Source: Symsagittifera roscoffensis (lineage: Eukaryota > Xenacoelomorpha > Acoela > Convolutidae). From it: a stretch of 64,000 nt of DNA. Both the position numbers and the translations under genes were made by a program. The stretch lies in NCBI RefSeq assembly GCF_963678635.1, contig NC_087067.1, forward strand, positions 49,335,618 through 49,399,617. Direction: 5' to 3'. Below, one piece after another: positions 58,901 to 64,000 of this stretch (its first letter is position 1; each line of letters opens with the position of its first letter). Below the pieces are notes generated by a model that saw only the letters and a program-made list of their open reading frames with translations, was not told the DNA's origin and made no database searches.

Positions 58901-61900
58901 AGATATGATAGTAAACCAGTTTTTTTTTATCGAAAAGGTTTGAATAGGTCAACTAATAAGTGAGAAAAGATTTGCCTTCCTATGGTTATTGATTTCACTT
59001 TTGTATCTGACAACAAATCAGTTTTTTTTTGTCGTTACCTTTTTTGATTAGGTCAAGTAATGAATGAAGAAAAAACTGCCTTCCTATGATCAATGATTTC
59101 TGTCTTGTATCTGATAATAAACCAGTTTTTTTCATTAAAAATGTTTGAATAGGTCAGCTTAAAAATTATAATTTAACTGCCTTCCTATGCTTATTGATTA
59201 CACTCTTATATGTAAAGCAACAAACCGGTTTTTGATTTTCATTAATCTTTTCGATTAGGTCATGTAATGGATGATGAAAAAACTGCCTTCCTATGATAGA
59301 TGATTTCACTTTATTCAAATATTGAATAAGGAAAAAATCTTCCTTCCTAGGATCAATCGATTAAATCTTTTTTCTGGTAACAAATCAAATTGTTTTCATC
59401 TAATTTTTTTGAGCAGTTCAACTAAAAAATGATGAAATAACTGCCTTCCTATGATTCATGATTTCACTTTTATATCTGACAACAAACCAGTTTTCAATTG
59501 TCTACACTTACTGATGAGCTCAAGTAATGCATGAAGAAAAAAACTGCCTGCCTATGATCAATGATTTCAGTCTTTAATTTGATAAAAACCAGATCTTCTT
59601 TCACCGAAAATTTCTAAATATTTCAACGAATAAGTGATGAAAAAATTGCTTTCCTGTGATTATTGATTTCAATTTTTTATCTGACAATAAATCAATTTTT
59701 AATTGTCACTTAACTTTTCGATTAGGTCATGTAATGGATGATGAAAAAACTGCCTTCCTATGATAGATGATTTCACTTTATTCAAATATTGAATAAGGAA
59801 AAAATCTTCCTTCCTAGGATCAATCGATTAAATCTTTTTTCTGGTAACAAATCAAATTGTTTTCATCTAATTTTTTTGAGCAGTTCAACTAAAAAATGAT
59901 GAAATAACTGCCTTCCTATGATTCATGATTTCACTTTTATATCTGACAACAAACCAGTTTTCAATTGTCTACACTTATTGATGAGCTCAAGTAATGCATG
60001 AAGAAAAAAACTGCCTGCCTATGATCAATGATTTCAGTCTTTAATCTGATAAAAACCAGATCTTCTTTCATCGAAAACTTCTAAATATTTCAACTAAGAA
60101 GTGATGAAAAAATTGCATTCCTGTGATTATTGATTTCAATTTTTTATCTGACAACAAATCAATTTTTAATTGTCATTAAACTTTTTGATTAGGTCATGTA
60201 AATTATGACGAAAAAACGGCTTTCCTATGATATATGATTTCTGTCGTAGATATGATAGTAAACCAGTTTTTTTTTATCGAAAAGGTTTGAATAGGTCAAC
60301 TAATAAGTGAGAAAAGATTTGCCTTCCTATGGTTATTGATTTCACTTTTGTATCTGACAACAAATCAGTTTTTTTTGTCGTTACCTTTTTTGATTAGGTC
60401 AAGTAATGAATGAAGAAAAAACTGCCTTCCTATGATCAATGATTTCTGTCTTGTATCTGATAATAAACCAGTTTTTTTCATTAAAAATGTTTGAATAGGT
60501 CAGCTTAAAAATTATAATTTAACTGCCTTCCTATGCTTATTGATTACACTCTTATATGTAAAGCAACAAACCGGTTTTTGATTTTCATTAATCTTTTCGA
60601 TTAGGTCATGTAATGGATGATGAAAAAACTGCCTTCCTATGATAGATGATTTCACTTTATTCAAATATTGAATAAGGAAAAAATCTTCCTTCCTAGGATC
60701 AATCGATTAAATCTTTTTTCTGGTAACAAATCAAATTGTTTTCATCTAATTTTTTTGAGCAGTTCAACTAAAAAATGATGAAATAACTGCCTTCCTATGA
60801 TTCATGATTTCACTTTTATATCTGACAACAAACCAGTTTTCAATTGTCTACACTTACTGATGAGCTCAAGTAATGCATGTAGAAAAAAACTGCCTGCCTA
60901 TGATCAATGATTTCAGTCTTTAATCTGATAAAAACCAGATCTTCTTTCATCGAAAACTTCTAAATATTTCAACGAATAAGTGATGAAAAAATTGCTTTCC
61001 TGTGATTATTGATTTCAATTTTTGATCTGACTACAAAACAGTTTTTTTGTCCTTAAACTTTTTGATTAGGTTATGTAAGTATGATCAATGATTTCTGTCT
61101 TAGATATAATAGCAAACCAGTTTTTTTTCCATGGAAAATGTTTGAATAGGTCAACTAATAAGTGATAAAATAACTGCCTTCCTATGGTTATTGATTTCAT
61201 TTTTGTATCTGACAACAAACCAGTTTTTATTTGTCGTTACACTTTTTGACAAGGTCAAGTAATGAATGAAGAAAAAATTGTCATCCTATGATCAGTGATT
61301 TCTGTCTTGTATCTGATAATAAACCAGTTTTTTCATTAAAAATTGTTTGAATAAGTCAGCTAATAAATGATAATTTAACTGCCTTCCTATGGTTATTGAT
61401 TTTACTCTGATATATAACAACAAACCGTTTTTTGATTTTCATTTATCTTTTCGATTAGGTTTTGTAATGGATGATGAAAAAACTGCCTTCCTACGATAGA
61501 TGATTTCACTTCATTCAAATATTGAATAAGGAAAAAATCTTCCTTCCTAGGATCAATCGATTAAATCTTATTTCTGGTAACAAATCAAATTGTTTTCATC
61601 TAAATTTTTTGAGCAGTTCAACTAGAAAAAGATGAAATAACTGCCTTCCTGTGATTCATGATTTCATTTTTATGTCTGACAACAGACCAGTTTTCAATTG
61701 TCTACACTTATTGATGAGCTCAAGTAATGCATGAAGAAAAAAACTGCCTGCCTATGATCAATGATTTCAGTCATTAATCTGATAAAAACCAGATCTTCTT
61801 TCATCGAAAACTTCTAAATATTTCAACTAAGAAGTGATGAAAAAATTGCATTCCTGTGATTATTGATTTCAATTTTTTATCTGACAACAAATCAATTTTT

Positions 61901-64000
61901 AATTGTCATTAAACTTTTTGATTAGGTCATGTAAATTATGACGAAAAAACGGCTTTCCTATGATATATGATTTCTGTCGTAGATATGATAGTAAACCAGT
62001 TTTTTTTTATCGAAAAGGTTTGAATAGGTCAACTAATAAGTGAGAAAAGATTTGCCTTCCTATGGTTATTGATTTCACTTTTGTATCTGACAACAAATCA
62101 GTTTTTTTTGTCGTTACCTTTTTTGATTAGGTCAAGTAATGAATGAAGAAAAAACTGCCTTCCTATGATCAATGATTTCTGTCTTGTATCTGATAATAAA
62201 CCAGTTTTTTTTTTCATTAAAAATGTTTGAATAGGTCAGCTTAAAAATTATAATTTAACTGCCTTCCTATGCTTATTGATTACACTCTTATATGTAAAGC
62301 AACAAACTGGTTTTTGATTTTCATTTATTTTTTCGATTAGGTCATGTAATGGATGATGAAAAAACTGCCTTCCTATGATAGATGATTTCACTTTATTCAA
62401 ATATTGAATAAGGAAAAAATCTTCCTTCCTAGGATCAATCGATTAAATCTTTTTTCTGGTAACAAATCAAATTGTTTTCATCTAATTTTTTTGAGCAGTT
62501 CAACTAAAAAATGATGAAATAACTGCCCTCCTATGATTCATGATTTCACTTTTATATCTGACAACAAACCAGTTTTCAATTGTCTACACTTACTGATGAG
62601 CTCAAGTAATGCATGAAGAAAAAAACTGCCTGCCTATGATCAATGATTTCAGTCTTTAATCTGATAAAAACCAGATCTTCTTTCATCGAAAACTTCTAAA
62701 TATTTCAACGAATAAGTGACTAAAAAATTGCATTCCTGTGATTATTGATTTCAATTTTTTATCTGACAACAAATCAATTTTTAATTGTCATTAAACTTTT
62801 TGATTAGGTCATGTAAATGATGACGAAAAAACGGCTTTCCTATGATATATGATTTCTGTCGTAGATATGATAGTAAACAAGTTTTTTTTAATCGAAAAGG
62901 TTTGAATAGGTCAACTAATAAGTGATAAAAGATTTGCCTTCCTATGATAGATGATTTCACTTTATTCAAATATTGAATAAGGAAAAAATCTTCCTTCCTA
63001 GGATCAATCGATTAAATCTTTTTTCTGGTAACAAATCAAATTGTTTTCATCTAATTTTTTTGAGCAGTTCAACTAAAAAATGATGAAATAACTGCCTTCC
63101 TATCATTCATGATTTCACTTTTATATCTGACAACTAACCAGTTTTCAATAGTCTACACTTATTGATGAGCTCAAGTAATGCATGAAGAAAAAAACTGCCT
63201 GCCTATGATCAATGATTTCAGTCTTTAATCTGATAAAAACCAGATCTTCTTTCATCGAAAACTTCTAAATATTTCAACGAATAAGTGATTAAAAAATTGC
63301 ATTCCTGTGATTATTGATTTCAATTTTTTATCTGACAACAAATCAATTTTTAATTGTCATTAAACTTTTTGATTAGGTCATGTAAATGATGACGAAAAAA
63401 CGGCTTTCCTATGATATATGATTTCTGTCGTAGATATGATAGTAAACAAGTTTTTTTTATCGAAAAGGTTTGAATAGGTCAACTAATAAGTGATAAAAGA
63501 TTTGCCTTCCTATGATAGATGATTTCACTTTATTCAAATATTGAATAAGGAAAAAATCTTCCTTCCTAGGATCAATCGATTAAATCTTTTTTCTGGTAAC
63601 AAATCAAATTGTTTTCATCTAATTTTTTTGAGCAGTTCAACTAAAAAATGATGAAATAACTGCCCTCCTATCATTCATGATTTCACTTTTATATCTGACA
63701 ACAAACCAGTTTTCAATTGTCTACACTTATTGATGAGCTCAAGTAATGCATGAAGAAAAAAACTGCCTGCCTATGATCAATGATTTCAGTCTTTAATCTG
63801 ATAAAAACCAGATCTTCTTTCATCGAAAACTTCGAAATATTTCAACGAATAAGTGATTAAAAAATTGCATTCCTGTGATTATTGATTTCAATTTTTTATC
63901 TGACAACAAATCAATTTTTAATTGTCATTAAACTTTTTGATTAGGTCATGTAAATGATGACGAAAAAACGGCTTTCCTATGATATATGATTTCTGTCGTA
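52920..64000 (+). repeat. Satellite array, ~103-bp monomers in higher-order units
   Basis: Monomers of about 100-115 bp carry a core such as ctgccttcctatgatcaatg, followed by ctgataacaaaccag and a T-run. The left edge (52.9-53.7 kb) is diverged. Inside, blocks are copied as higher-order units: one segment recurs at 54.7, 56.2 and 57.3 kb (offsets 1498 and 1094). Another, marked by aaaatcttccttcctaggat, recurs near 58.44, 59.33, 59.80, 60.67, 61.53, 62.41, 62.98 and 63.55 kb (offsets mostly about 850-885, 570 or 465). The array runs off the window. The short ORFs inside it are copies of the repeat, not genes. Homogenised core and decayed edge are typical of unequal exchange. Confidence 0.95.
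53676..53724. repeat. Perfect 21-bp inverted repeat in satellite
   Basis: 53676-53696 is the exact reverse complement of 53704-53724, with a 7-base loop. It marks an inverted join of two monomers in the diverged edge of the array. Confidence 0.9.

Noticed and set aside
52920-64000. CRISPR-like repeat array
   Set aside because: Monomers are contiguous, about 103 bp, without unique spacers, and the genome is eukaryotic. It is satellite DNA.

Overview
The window looks like an invertebrate metazoan genome dominated by mobile elements. Only two host genes are recognisable, TMEM18 and the first half of EI24, both near 49.6-52.7 kb. EI24 has spliceosomal introns. The two genes are packed head to tail, and a poly(A) signal lies about 110 bp before the probable start of the downstream mRNA, a spacing seen in trans-spliced nematode operons. 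A nematode is therefore my best guess, held loosely. There is no bacterial-style gene organisation, and I found no tRNA, rRNA or CRISPR array.

From 1 to 11 kb and again from 30 to 39.3 kb lie decayed pieces of an old Ty3/gypsy-type family. On the minus strand (about 7.0 down to 2.0 kb) there are an RNase H tail, an integrase and a C-terminal domain. On the plus strand (about 7.0 to 10.7 kb) a second copy of the same family starts head to head with the first and runs through its integrase. Its apparent continuation at 30.1-39.3 kb holds about 9 kb of fragmented coding sequence, including an SGNH-hydrolase-like segment and a terminal domain that matches the minus-strand copy. Much of that stretch I do not recognise.

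Inserted into the old element is a 19,116-bp LTR retroelement (11021-30136). It has 410-bp LTRs with four mismatches, TG...CA ends and an ATAC target duplication. Its order is: long leader, an extra open frame, Gag, protease, RT/RNase H/integrase, a small two-helix membrane ORF, a pre-env ORF, an envelope-like glycoprotein, and a large unknown post-env ORF. The coding strand is A-rich. The reading frames are broken by several stops and frameshifts even though the LTRs are young.

From 39.3 to 44 kb there is repeat-rich non-coding DNA with an A-B-A dispersed repeat. B recurs inside EI24 intron 2. Next come a 5'-truncated LINE tail (44.4-44.7 kb) and a nearly complete CR1-like LINE (about 44.8-49.56 kb) with an SGNH esterase ORF, a PHD-finger ORF1 and an endonuclease-RT ORF2. 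The LINE ends just before TMEM18.

From about 52.9 kb to the end of the window is a satellite array of roughly 103-bp monomers in higher-order units. It begins right after EI24 exon 3, so the rest of EI24 is either beyond a very long satellite intron or lost.
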